NCBI GenBank assembly: GCA_946539475.1
Contig: CAMNHM010000091.1
Coordinates: 1-10,874 of the forward strand
Direction: 5' to 3'
DNA from: an uncultured Prevotellaceae bacterium
GTDB lineage: Bacteria; Bacteroidota; Bacteroidia; Bacteroidales; Bacteroidaceae
Length of the DNA stretch: 10,874 bases
The first letter of the stretch is position 1, and the number at the start of each line of letters is the position of its first letter. The notes below the pieces were generated by a model that did no database searches, had not been told where the DNA came from, and saw only the letters and a list, made by a program, of their open reading frames with translations. A program made the position numbers and the translations under genes. Shown here piece after piece: positions 1 to 6,287 of this stretch.

Positions 1-25
1 AAAAAGTCTCAGTGATATTGCGAAC

Positions 26-167
26 ATTGGCGCAGCCGCTCCCCTCCCTTCAAGGGGAGGGGTGCCCGAAGGGCGGGGTGGGGTCTGTAACTTCTTGCTG
101 GCTAAATATATACAGACCCCACCCCTGCCCCTCCCCTTGAGGGGAGGGGAGCGGCTGCGCGTCCAAT
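26..167. repeat. Large nested inverted repeat (MITE/REP-like intergenic element)
   Basis: The left arm (31-89) and right arm (111-159) are near-perfect reverse complements around a loop of about 21 nt (90-110). The outer ends CGCAGCCGCTCCCCTCCC (31-48) match the reverse complement of 142-159 except at one edge of the inner palindrome. Each arm also contains its own hairpin: CCCCTCCC/GGGAGGGG-type at 41-62, and CCCCTCCCC-TTGA-GGGGAGGGG at 128-149. The left arm has about 10 extra nt (around 63-73), which form a mini-hairpin GCCC-GAA-GGGC. Complementarity resumes outside as ATTGG (26-30) with CCAAT (163-167) after a 3-nt bulge. I see no target-site duplication and no ORF. It resembles GC-rich intergenic palindromes I associate with Bacteroidetes genomes, but that is memory, not a search. 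It could act as a transcription terminator, a mobile MITE or a structural repeat. Confidence 0.85.
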
Positions 168-335
168 CTCAATCAATTTCATCGGGATTATACTTTTTCA
201 AGTGGACTCACTCCTTTAACTCCTTAACTTGCGAAAGTTGAGTAAAAAAATAGCAAGCGAAGACAAATAATCAAAAAAATAGTGCTGCGGAAGCAAATTC
301 TTCACTCTTCGCTCTTCACTTTTCACTTTTTTTCG
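168..335. other. AT-rich low-complexity intergenic stretch
   Basis: No plausible gene is seen here. The stretch holds a near-duplicate CTCCTTTAA/CTCCTTAA (211-227), a repeated AAAAAAATAG motif (about 245-254 and 274-284), and a pyrimidine-rich run of TTCACT/CTTCGC words (about 299-333) leading into the promoter of the penicillin-binding protein gene. The purpose is unknown. Confidence 0.6.
223..242 (+). other. 8-bp hairpin with GCGA tetraloop
   Basis: CTTAACTT (223-230) pairs with AAAGTTGAG-side bases (235-242) around the loop GCGA, giving eight base pairs including one G-T wobble. GCGA belongs to the stable GNRA tetraloop class when in RNA. It is followed by TAAAAAAA rather than a T run on the plus strand, so it is not an ordinary intrinsic terminator. 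It lies about 95 nt upstream of the PBP promoter box. Confidence 0.45.
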
Positions 336-343
336 TACCTTTG
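336..343 (+). promoter_or_regulatory. Bacteroidetes -7 promoter box for the PBP gene
   Basis: TACCTTTG matches the TAnnTTTG consensus of the Bacteroidetes housekeeping sigma factor, inside the longer string TTTCGTACCTTTG (331-343), which is repeated exactly upstream of ilvB. No convincing TTTG is seen at the -33 position; the upstream DNA is a pyrimidine-rich run. Transcription starting a few bases downstream would leave almost no leader before the ATG at 353. Confidence 0.7.
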
Positions 344-352
344 TCGGCAATT

Positions 353-2740
353 ATGAGAAAATGGTTTATTGGAATACTATGGACACTGCTCGTGCTGGCC
401 ATCGTGGCCGTGGGAGGAGTGTTTTGGGCTATTGCCGACGGGCGCATTGGCTACATGCCGCCCATCGACGAGCTGCAGAACCCTATCAACCGCTTTGCCT
501 CGCAGGTCTACTCTGCCGACGGCAAGCTGATGGGCACCTATAGCCTCAGCCGCGAGAACCGCGTCATGGTGAGCTACTCACAGCTGCCGCAGTCGCTCGT
601 CGAGGCCCTCGTGGCTACCGAGGACGCACGCTTCTACGAGCATGCCGGCATCGACTTCAAGGCGCTGCTGCGAGCCATCGTCAAGCGCGGCATCCTGCGC
701 CAGAAGAGTGCCGGAGGAGGATCGACCATCACCCAGCAGCTAGCCAAGCAGCTGTTCAGCGACGTGGCCCACTCCACCACCGAGCGCATGCTGCAGAAGC
801 CCATCGAGTGGGTCATCGCCGTACAGCTGGAACGCAACTACACGAAGGAGGAGATTATCGCGATGTACCTCAACTACTTCGACTTCCTCAACAATGCCGT
901 GGGCATCAAGACGGCCTCCAACACCTATTTCTCGAAAGAGCCCTCCGAGCTGTCGGTCACTGAGTCGGCAACGCTCGTCGGCATGTGCAAGAATCCCTCC
1001 TACTACAACCCGCGCCGATTCCCGGAGCGCACCGAGGAGCGTCGCAACACCGTGCTGCAGCAGATGCAAAAGGCAGGGTTCATCACCCAGGAGGAGATGG
1101 ACAGCTGCATGAAGGTCAGCCTCACGAGCGACCTGAAGTTCCACGTTGCCGACCACAACGACGGGCAGGCCACCTACTTCCGCGACTTCCTGCGCCGATA
1201 CATGATGGCTAAGGAGCCCAAGCTGAGCGACTACCCTGAGTGGAACAAGAACAAGTACGTGCTCGACAAGATTGCCTGGGAGGAAGACCCGCTGTACGGA
1301 TGGTGCTACAAGAACCTGAAAAACGACGGAACGCCCTACAACATCTATACCGACGGGCTCAAGATCTATACCACCATCGACACGCGCATGCAGCAGTATG
1401 CCGAAGAGGCATGCCGCGAGCACGTCGTCGACTATCTGCAGCCCATCTTCAACCAGGGCAACCGCAACCGCCGCAATGCCCCCTACTCCAACTCGCTGTC
1501 AGCGGCTGACGTGCAGCGCATCATCAAGCGCAACATCCGCCAGAGCGAGCGCTACCGCCTGATGCACGAGGACGGGGCCAGCCAGGAGGAGATCGACAAG
1601 GCCTTCCGCAAGCCCATCAGGATGTCGGTATTCACCTACCACGGCGAGCGCGACACGACGCTGTCGCCACTCGACTCCATCCTCTACTACAAGTCGTTCC
1701 TGCGCACGGGCTTCATCAGCATGACGCCACAGAACGGACATGTGAAGGCCTACGTGGGAGGACTCGACTTCCAGCACTTTGCCTACGACATGGCCACCGA
1801 GGGACGGCGCCAGGTGGGATCGACGATCAAGCCCTTCCTCTACTCGATGGCAATGTCGCCAGCCTACGGAGGGATGACGCCCTGCACGCTCGTGCCCTGT
1901 GAGCAGCGCACCTACTACACCGAGAGCGGACAGGCATGGACGCCACGCAACGGCAGCCGTGCACGCGAAGGCGAGCTGGTGCCCCTGAAGTGGGGACTGC
2001 AGACGTCGAACAACTGGGTGTCGGCCTACCTCATCGACCTGCTGCGCCCGAAGAACTTCGCCAACGTGCTCCACGAGTTCGGGTTCAACAATCCCGACAT
2101 CTACCCCAGCCCATCGCTCTGCCTGGGTCCCTGCGAGAACACAGTGGCCGAGATGGTCTCGGCCTACACGACATTCGTCAACCACGGCTATCGCTCAGCA
2201 CCCGTCTATGTCACGAAGATCGTCGACAGCGAGGGAAAGGTCTATGCTGCCGACGTGCTCACACGTCCCGGCAATGAGGTGCTCGACGACGACACCGCCG
2301 AGAAGATGATCTACATGCTGCGAGGCGTCGTCGACGGAGGTACCGGCAGCCGTCTGCGCTCGAAATACGGCATCACCGCACCCCTGGGAGGAAAGACGGG
2401 TACCACCAACAGCAACAGCGACGGATGGTTCATGGGCATCGCGCCGAAGCTCGTCTCAGGATGCTGGGTAGGCGGCGAAGACCGCGACATCCACTTCGAG
2501 AGCATGACCTATGCCCAGGGTGCCGCTGCCGCCCTGCCTATCTTCGCACTCTACATGAAGAAGGTGTATGCCGACCCCAGCCTGGGCATCAAGCAGAGCG
2601 ACCAGTTCGACCTGCGCCCCGACTTCGACCCCTGTCAGGAGGAGAACGAGGACGGCGAGGAGGAGGACGGCGAGGAGGAGGCTGACGCTGATGCCGAGCT
2701 GGAGGCTAGCGTGGCCGAAATCCTCGAAGAGCTGTTCTGA
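353..2740 (+). CDS. mrcA: Class A (bifunctional) penicillin-binding protein, PBP1A type
   Basis: This is a peptidoglycan synthase that polymerises glycan strands from lipid II and cross-links peptide stems at the outer face of the inner membrane. At 795 aa it has the usual family length. It has an N-terminal membrane anchor (about 4-27), then a GT51 glycosyltransferase domain (about 65-240) with the [12 protein letters not shown] motif (catalytic Glu90), [12 protein letters not shown], and the KPIEWVIA helix. The transpeptidase domain (about 450-735) carries STIK (Ser490/Lys493), SNN (552-554) and KTGT (681-684), so all beta-lactam-target motifs are intact. A spacer of about 200 aa between the domains looks typical of Bacteroidetes versions. 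The last 35 residues are strongly acidic, with EDGEE twice (766-775). I chose ATG 353 because the in-frame TTG at 341 lies within the promoter box. ilvD follows after 56 bp with no evident promoter, so read-through is possible. The symbol is family-level; the exact paralogue is uncertain. Confidence 0.95.
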   Translation: MRKWFIGILWTLLVLAIVAVGGVFWAIADGRIGYMPPIDELQNPINRFASQVYSADGKLMGTYSLSRENRVMVSYSQLPQSLVEALVATEDARFYEHAGIDFKALLRAIVKRGILRQKSAGGGSTITQQLAKQLFSDVAHSTTERMLQKPIEWVIAVQLERNYTKEEIIAMYLNYFDFLNNAVGIKTASNTYFSKEPSELSVTESATLVGMCKNPSYYNPRRFPERTEERRNTVLQQMQKAGFITQEEMDSCMKVSLTSDLKFHVADHNDGQATYFRDFLRRYMMAKEPKLSDYPEWNKNKYVLDKIAWEEDPLYGWCYKNLKNDGTPYNIYTDGLKIYTTIDTRMQQYAEEACREHVVDYLQPIFNQGNRNRRNAPYSNSLSAADVQRIIKRNIRQSERYRLMHEDGASQEEIDKAFRKPIRMSVFTYHGERDTTLSPLDSILYYKSFLRTGFISMTPQNGHVKAYVGGLDFQHFAYDMATEGRRQVGSTIKPFLYSMAMSPAYGGMTPCTLVPCEQRTYYTESGQAWTPRNGSRAREGELVPLKWGLQTSNNWVSAYLIDLLRPKNFANVLHEFGFNNPDIYPSPSLCLGPCENTVAEMVSAYTTFVNHGYRSAPVYVTKIVDSEGKVYAADVLTRPGNEVLDDDTAEKMIYMLRGVVDGGTGSRLRSKYGITAPLGGKTGTTNSNSDGWFMGIAPKLVSGCWVGGEDRDIHFESMTYAQGAAAALPIFALYMKKVYADPSLGIKQSDQFDLRPDFDPCQEENEDGEEEDGEEEADADAELEASVAEILEELF
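2648..2677 (+). repeat. 15-nt in-frame tandem duplication in PBP tail
   Basis: GAGGACGGCGAGGAG occurs twice in perfect tandem (2648-2662, 2663-2677) and encodes [10 protein letters not shown] within the acidic C-terminal tail of the penicillin-binding protein. Being a multiple of three, copy-number change would lengthen or shorten the tail without a frameshift. Confidence 0.85.
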
Positions 2741-2765
2741 GCAGACAGGGCGCAGCCTTGCTCAT

Positions 2766-2783
2766 CCATAGAAACCATAGAAA
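2766..2783. repeat. 9-nt tandem duplication upstream of ilvD
   Basis: CCATAGAAA occurs twice head to tail in the 56-bp gap between the PBP stop and the ilvD start. The gap otherwise shows neither a TAnnTTTG box nor a Shine-Dalgarno sequence. Confidence 0.7.
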
Positions 2784-2796
2784 ACTAGATATCAAC

Positions 2797-4590
2797 ATGA
2801 AACATCCCTTAAGAAGCAGCGTCTGCACGGAAGGACGACGCATGGCAGGAGCCCGCGCCCTCTGGGTAGCGACAGGCATGAAGCACGAACAGTTCGGCAA
2901 GCCCATCATTGCCATCGTCAACTCGTTCACGCAGTTCGTACCAGGACACACACACCTGCACGAGATCGGGCAGATCGTACGGCAGGAGATTGAGCAGATG
3001 GGCTGCTATGCCGCTGAATTCAACACCATCGCCATCGACGACGGCATCGCCATGGGCCACGACGGCATGCTCTACTCGCTGCCCTCGCGCGACATCATCG
3101 CCGACTCCGTAGAGTACATGGTCAATGCCCACAAGGCTGACGCCATGATCTGCATCAGCAACTGCGACAAAGTCACCCCGGGCATGCTCATGGCTGCCAT
3201 GCGTCTGAACATCCCCACCGTCTTCTGCAGCGGAGGCCCCATGGAGGCCGGACGATGGAGAGGCGAGAATGCCGACCTGATCACGGCCATGGTGAAAGGC
3301 GCCGACCCCTCAGTCAGCGACGAAGACATCAAGGAGATCGAGCAATGCGCCTGTCCGGGATGCGGATCGTGCTCCGGCATGTTCACAGCCAACTCGATGA
3401 ACTCGCTCACCGAGGCTATCGGCCTCTCGCTGCCAGGCAACGGCACCATACTCGCCACACATACCAACCGCATAGCACTCTTCCGCAAGGCAGCACGCCA
3501 GATCGTGAAGAACGCGATGGCCTACTATGAGCAGGGCGACGAGAGCGTGCTGCCACGGACGATAGCCACACGGCAGGCATTCCTCAACGCCATGACCCTC
3601 GACATCGCCATGGGCGGCTCGACCAATACGGTGCTACACCTGCTTGCCGTGGCTCAGGAGGCAGGCGTCGACTTCAGCATGAAAGACATCGACCAGCTCT
3701 CACGCCGCGTGCCCTGCCTCTGCAAGCTTGCCCCGAACACCCAGAAATACTCCGTTCAGGAATGCAACCGTGCAGGTGGCATACTCGGCATCATGCGCGA
3801 GCTCTACAAAGGCGGGCTCGTCGACGGATCGGCATGCCGCGTCGACGGGATGACACTCAGCGAGGCAATGGACCTCTACGACGTCAACGGCCTCAACGAC
3901 GAGACAGCCATCTACTTCTCGGCTCCAGGAGGGCGATTCTCTACCGAGATGGGCTCACAGAACGAATACTACGAGACGCTGGACCTCGACCGCAAGAACG
4001 GCTGCATACGCGACATCGAGCATGCCTACACCCGCGACGGCGGACTGGCAGTGCTCTTCGGCAACATCGCCCAGGATGGCTGCGTGGTGAAAACCGCGGG
4101 TGTCGACGAGGCCCTGTGGCACTTCGAAGGCCCTGCCGTATGCTTCGACTCACAAGAAGACGCCTGCGAGGGCATCCTCGGCGGACGGGTGAAGAGCGGC
4201 GACTGCGTAGTCATCACACACGAAGGCCCCAAAGGCGGCCCTGGCATGCAGGAAATGCTCTACCCCACTTCTTATATCAAGTCGATGCACCTGGGCAAGG
4301 AGTGTGCCCTCATCACCGACGGGCGCTTCTCAGGTGGCACCAGCGGACTCTCCATCGGCCACATCTCGCCCGAGGCAGCCAGCGGAGGCAACATCGGCAA
4401 GCTAAAAGACGGCGACATCATCGTCATCGACATACCCTCGCGCTCCATCAACGTGAAGCTCAGCGACGAGGAGCTGGATGCCCGCCCACAGCAGCCGTTG
4501 CGCCGCCACCGTGTCGTCAGCAAAGCCCTGCGTGCCTACGCCCAGAGTGTCAGCTCTGCCGACAAGGGTGGCATCAGGATTATCGACTGA
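2797..4590 (+). CDS. ilvD: Dihydroxy-acid dehydratase
   Basis: This enzyme converts 2,3-dihydroxy-isovalerate and 2,3-dihydroxy-3-methylvalerate to the 2-oxo acids that precede valine/leucine and isoleucine, in the cytoplasm with an Fe-S cluster. At 597 aa it is close to the E. coli enzyme from end to end as I remember that sequence. Visible signatures are [10 protein letters not shown] (42-51), [10 protein letters not shown] with Cys123, [17 protein letters not shown] with Cys192 (equivalent to E. coli Cys195), [27 protein letters not shown], and [20 protein letters not shown] near the C-terminus. The position that is Cys in plant-type [2Fe-2S] homologues is Phe44 here, as in E. coli. ATG 2797 was chosen because the protein then begins like other IlvD proteins (MKHPLRSS); the upstream in-frame TTG at 2758 adds unrelated residues. 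It is separated from ilvB by a foreign three-gene unit of about 3.2 kb. Confidence 0.98.
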   Translation: MKHPLRSSVCTEGRRMAGARALWVATGMKHEQFGKPIIAIVNSFTQFVPGHTHLHEIGQIVRQEIEQMGCYAAEFNTIAIDDGIAMGHDGMLYSLPSRDIIADSVEYMVNAHKADAMICISNCDKVTPGMLMAAMRLNIPTVFCSGGPMEAGRWRGENADLITAMVKGADPSVSDEDIKEIEQCACPGCGSCSGMFTANSMNSLTEAIGLSLPGNGTILATHTNRIALFRKAARQIVKNAMAYYEQGDESVLPRTIATRQAFLNAMTLDIAMGGSTNTVLHLLAVAQEAGVDFSMKDIDQLSRRVPCLCKLAPNTQKYSVQECNRAGGILGIMRELYKGGLVDGSACRVDGMTLSEAMDLYDVNGLNDETAIYFSAPGGRFSTEMGSQNEYYETLDLDRKNGCIRDIEHAYTRDGGLAVLFGNIAQDGCVVKTAGVDEALWHFEGPAVCFDSQEDACEGILGGRVKSGDCVVITHEGPKGGPGMQEMLYPTSYIKSMHLGKECALITDGRFSGGTSGLSIGHISPEAASGGNIGKLKDGDIIVIDIPSRSINVKLSDEELDARPQQPLRRHRVVSKALRAYAQSVSSADKGGIRIID

Positions 4591-4606
4591 ACGGCGTCCT
4601 CTCTTC

Positions 4607-4645
4607 TTCAATATTGAAAGCCCATCGGTTAAACTCTGTTAACAG
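4607..4645. promoter_or_regulatory. Two palindromes upstream of the sigma factor gene
   Basis: TTCAATATTGAA (4607-4618) and CTGTTAACAG (4636-4645) are both perfect palindromes, with centres 28 bp apart, in the 93-bp gap after ilvD. The second lies 4 bp upstream of a TTGACA hexamer. Dimeric regulator sites are one reading; chance occurrence in AT-rich DNA is another. Neither has the GC-rich stem or T run of a terminator for ilvD. Confidence 0.35.
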
Positions 4646-4649
4646 GGAC

Positions 4650-4678
4650 TTGACATTTGGCAATTCATACGTTATACA
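4650..4678 (+). promoter_or_regulatory. Possible E. coli-like promoter TTGACA-17-TATACA
   Basis: TTGACA (4650-4655) is followed after exactly 17 bp by TATACA (4673-4678). This fits the enterobacterial sigma-70 pattern rather than the Bacteroidetes TTTG/TAnnTTTG pattern. A start about 7 nt downstream would fall on or next to the ATG at 4684, so it works only for a leaderless message. No good Bacteroidetes -7 box is seen in the gap. Some promoter is expected here, since the sigma unit starts 93 bp after ilvD, but this particular call is weak. Confidence 0.3.
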
Positions 4679-4683
4679 GATGT

Positions 4684-5169
4684 ATGAAGGCTGAACAATT
4701 CACATCAATAGTATCATGTATCCGTCCTCGGCTGCTGTCCTTGGCATCGCAATTCGATGCCGACGCTGCCGAGGACGCTGTACAAGAAGCCTTGATGCGA
4801 CTGTGGGCGGCATGGGGACAACTGTCTGAACCCAAAGATGCTGAACGGCTGGCTGTAAGGCTGACCAAACACGCCTGTATCAATGAATACAGGCGCCGAC
4901 AGCTGCGCCCAACGGTAGAGCTGAAGGAAGTGGCTACAACGGGAATGGTCGACGCCACCGACATCGCTATGCTTCAGCATGCCCTGGAGCAAGCTGTTGC
5001 TGCCCTTCCGCATGCCGAGTGCCGTTTGTGGACGATGCATAGCGAGGCGCAGATGAACCCCTCGCAGATAGCTGCCGCCACAGGCATTGCCGTCCGTTCG
5101 GTGAGCACGATGCTCAGCGCAGCCCGACGTCATATTTGTGAAACTTTGAAGAAAGGAGGATTGTTATGA
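4684..5169 (+). CDS. ECF-type RNA polymerase sigma factor
   Basis: This is a 161-aa protein with the two-domain build of extracytoplasmic-function sigma factors, which direct RNA polymerase to a small stress or envelope regulon. Region 2 spans about 5-75: a helix around DAEDAVQEALMRLWAAW corresponds to the core-binding and -10-recognition segment, followed by KHACINEYRRRQ. Region 4 spans about 105-158: LPHAECRLWTMH, then the helix-turn-helix PSQIAAATGIAVRSVSTMLSAARRHI. There is no C-terminal extension. ATG 4684 fits other short ECF starts; the TTG at 4657 would add nine unlikely residues. Its stop codon overlaps the next start as ATGA, and the next gene encodes a membrane protein, the usual arrangement for a sigma/anti-sigma pair. 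It sits between ilvD and ilvB. Autoregulation is typical of the class but not demonstrable here. The target promoter is unknown. Confidence 0.9.
   Translation: MKAEQFTSIVSCIRPRLLSLASQFDADAAEDAVQEALMRLWAAWGQLSEPKDAERLAVRLTKHACINEYRRRQLRPTVELKEVATTGMVDATDIAMLQHALEQAVAALPHAECRLWTMHSEAQMNPSQIAAATGIAVRSVSTMLSAARRHICETLKKGGLL
5153..5159 (+). promoter_or_regulatory. Strong Shine-Dalgarno inside the sigma gene end
   Basis: AAGGAGG, within GAAAGGAGGA (5151-5160), ends 6 nt before the ATG at 5166. It is the only full Shine-Dalgarno I see in the window. It is encoded in the last codons (Lys-Lys-Gly-Gly) of the sigma factor, and the ATGA overlap (5166-5169) follows directly, suggesting coupled translation of the two proteins. 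Confidence 0.75.
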
Positions 5170-6245
5170 AAAACTATCTTGATCGGTATCTGGCAGGTGA
5201 ATCTCCCCTGCACCCTGAGCGTCTTACTGTGCCGTCGAATGAAGAGCTCGATAACGCCGAGGCAGCGTTCGACCGCCTTGTGGATGAACGCAAGTCTCAA
5301 ACCTCTGCTGCCGGCAAGACACGTCGTCGTGTAGTACGCCTTTGGCCGTTGGCCGCTGCCGCCAGCATCGTGCTTTTCATCGTCTTCCTTCCCCGCCAGG
5401 AGCAGAGCCCGCAGGAGCCCGTCGTGGTACGGCAGGCCATCGCGCAGCATACGCAGCAGCCGGAAGCCGTTGCGGAGGCATCGCAACCAGAGGACGTAGC
5501 CGATGAGGAGCCCAAGGAAAAGCCAGAAACGAAACCCAGCGAGCATGCGCCTCAGCCAACAGAGCCGACATCGACGGAAGACGGCAAGGTCCGCCGTCAC
5601 TACAGCTCTCAGTACAGCCTGGACTTCACATCGCCCAAAGACGAGCCTTCCTTCCTTGCCTCCACATCCAATATGGTTATTCGTAGGAGCAGCCTCGCCG
5701 ACAACAATGCTCTTGATGGCAGCGATGGCGACGGTCTGAATCTGCATCCTGCAAAAGACAAGGACGGGATACCCGAGGGATGGACGGACTTAAAGAACTG
5801 GAGCAATGGTCAGACGATCCGTCGTAACCTGACGAAGAAGGAAAGAGAACAGGTGGCCGTGCTCGGTGCCATTGCCGCGAAGCAGTGGCATATCGACATC
5901 AGTTCGATGAACACCCTGCGCTATGGGGCGCGAACAGTGACGTCTGACTTCTTCCTGGAACTGCGAGGCGACACGCTGCGAAGCTATCTGCCTTACCTGG
6001 GTGATGCCCAAACGCCGATGCTTTCCCCCTCAGTCGGCCTGAACTTCGAGGAGCCCGTGCAGAGCTACAAAGAGAGCATGCCCGAATCGAATAAGTACAC
6101 GCAGATCGACATCGGCGTGAGCACCCGTGAGGACTCCTACCGCTATGCGATTGAAATCTACGCCAATGGTCGGGCGTATATCCGTGTGCGGTCAATGAAT
6201 CGCGACCCCATCAGCTACGACGGCACGATGGACACATCAAACTGA
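5166..6245 (+). CDS. One-pass membrane protein with DUF4251-like domain, putative anti-sigma factor
   Basis: This is a 359-aa protein predicted to span the inner membrane once. A charged cytoplasmic segment of about 58 aa ends in RRRVVRLW. A hydrophobic helix LAAAASIVLFIVFLP (about 62-76) follows, then a Pro/Glu/Lys-rich linker (about 77-145) of the kind that crosses periplasm, and a C-terminal globular region (about 225-355). That region contains LRGDTLRSYLPYLGDAQ (LPYLG 275-279), LNFEEPVQSY, IDIGVSTREDSYRYAIEIYANGRAYIRV and a final ISYDGTM, matching my memory of DUF4251, a Bacteroidetes envelope domain of unknown function. The arginine-rich flank puts the N-terminus inside. The position after an ECF sigma gene with an ATGA overlap suggests an anti-sigma or sigma-controlling role; the short N-terminal part shows no zinc-binding HxxxCxxC, and I see no cysteine anywhere in the protein. 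The DUF4251 call is from motif recall; the anti-sigma role is inference. Confidence 0.8.
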   Translation: MKNYLDRYLAGESPLHPERLTVPSNEELDNAEAAFDRLVDERKSQTSAAGKTRRRVVRLWPLAAAASIVLFIVFLPRQEQSPQEPVVVRQAIAQHTQQPEAVAEASQPEDVADEEPKEKPETKPSEHAPQPTEPTSTEDGKVRRHYSSQYSLDFTSPKDEPSFLASTSNMVIRRSSLADNNALDGSDGDGLNLHPAKDKDGIPEGWTDLKNWSNGQTIRRNLTKKEREQVAVLGAIAAKQWHIDISSMNTLRYGARTVTSDFFLELRGDTLRSYLPYLGDAQTPMLSPSVGLNFEEPVQSYKESMPESNKYTQIDIGVSTREDSYRYAIEIYANGRAYIRVRSMNRDPISYDGTMDTSN

Positions 6246-6287
6246 AACCTAATTGTCTTATATCGAACTGAAGCCTAATTGTCTTAT
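6240..6287. repeat. 26-bp-period tandem duplication spanning stop and start codons
   Basis: AACTGAAACCTAATTGTCTTAT (copy 1, 6240-6261) recurs at 6266-6287 with one change (A to G at the eighth base); the period is 26. Copy 1 contains the TGA stop of the DUF4251 gene (6243-6245). Copy 2 ends in the first two bases of the ATG at 6286; copy 1 has ATA at the equivalent position. The duplication therefore created or moved most of the 40-nt gap between the two genes. Confidence 0.85.

Noticed and set aside
223..254. Intrinsic terminator upstream of the PBP gene
   Set aside because: The hairpin is followed by an A run on the plus strand, and the minus strand lacks a T run after the stem, so neither orientation fits.
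740..1423. Open frame of 227 codons on the minus strand
   Set aside because: It lies wholly within the PBP gene, shows no recognisable domain, and is explained by the GC-rich codon pattern of the sense gene.
1499..2185. Open frame of 228 codons on the minus strand
   Set aside because: It is antisense to the conserved transpeptidase domain of the PBP and has a low-complexity Val/Ala/Gly/His-rich composition without any motif.
3762..4694. Open frame of 310 codons on the plus strand in another frame of ilvD
   Set aside because: The translation is dominated by Arg/His/Pro, typical of a frame-shifted GC-rich gene, and it overlaps strongly conserved IlvD sequence.
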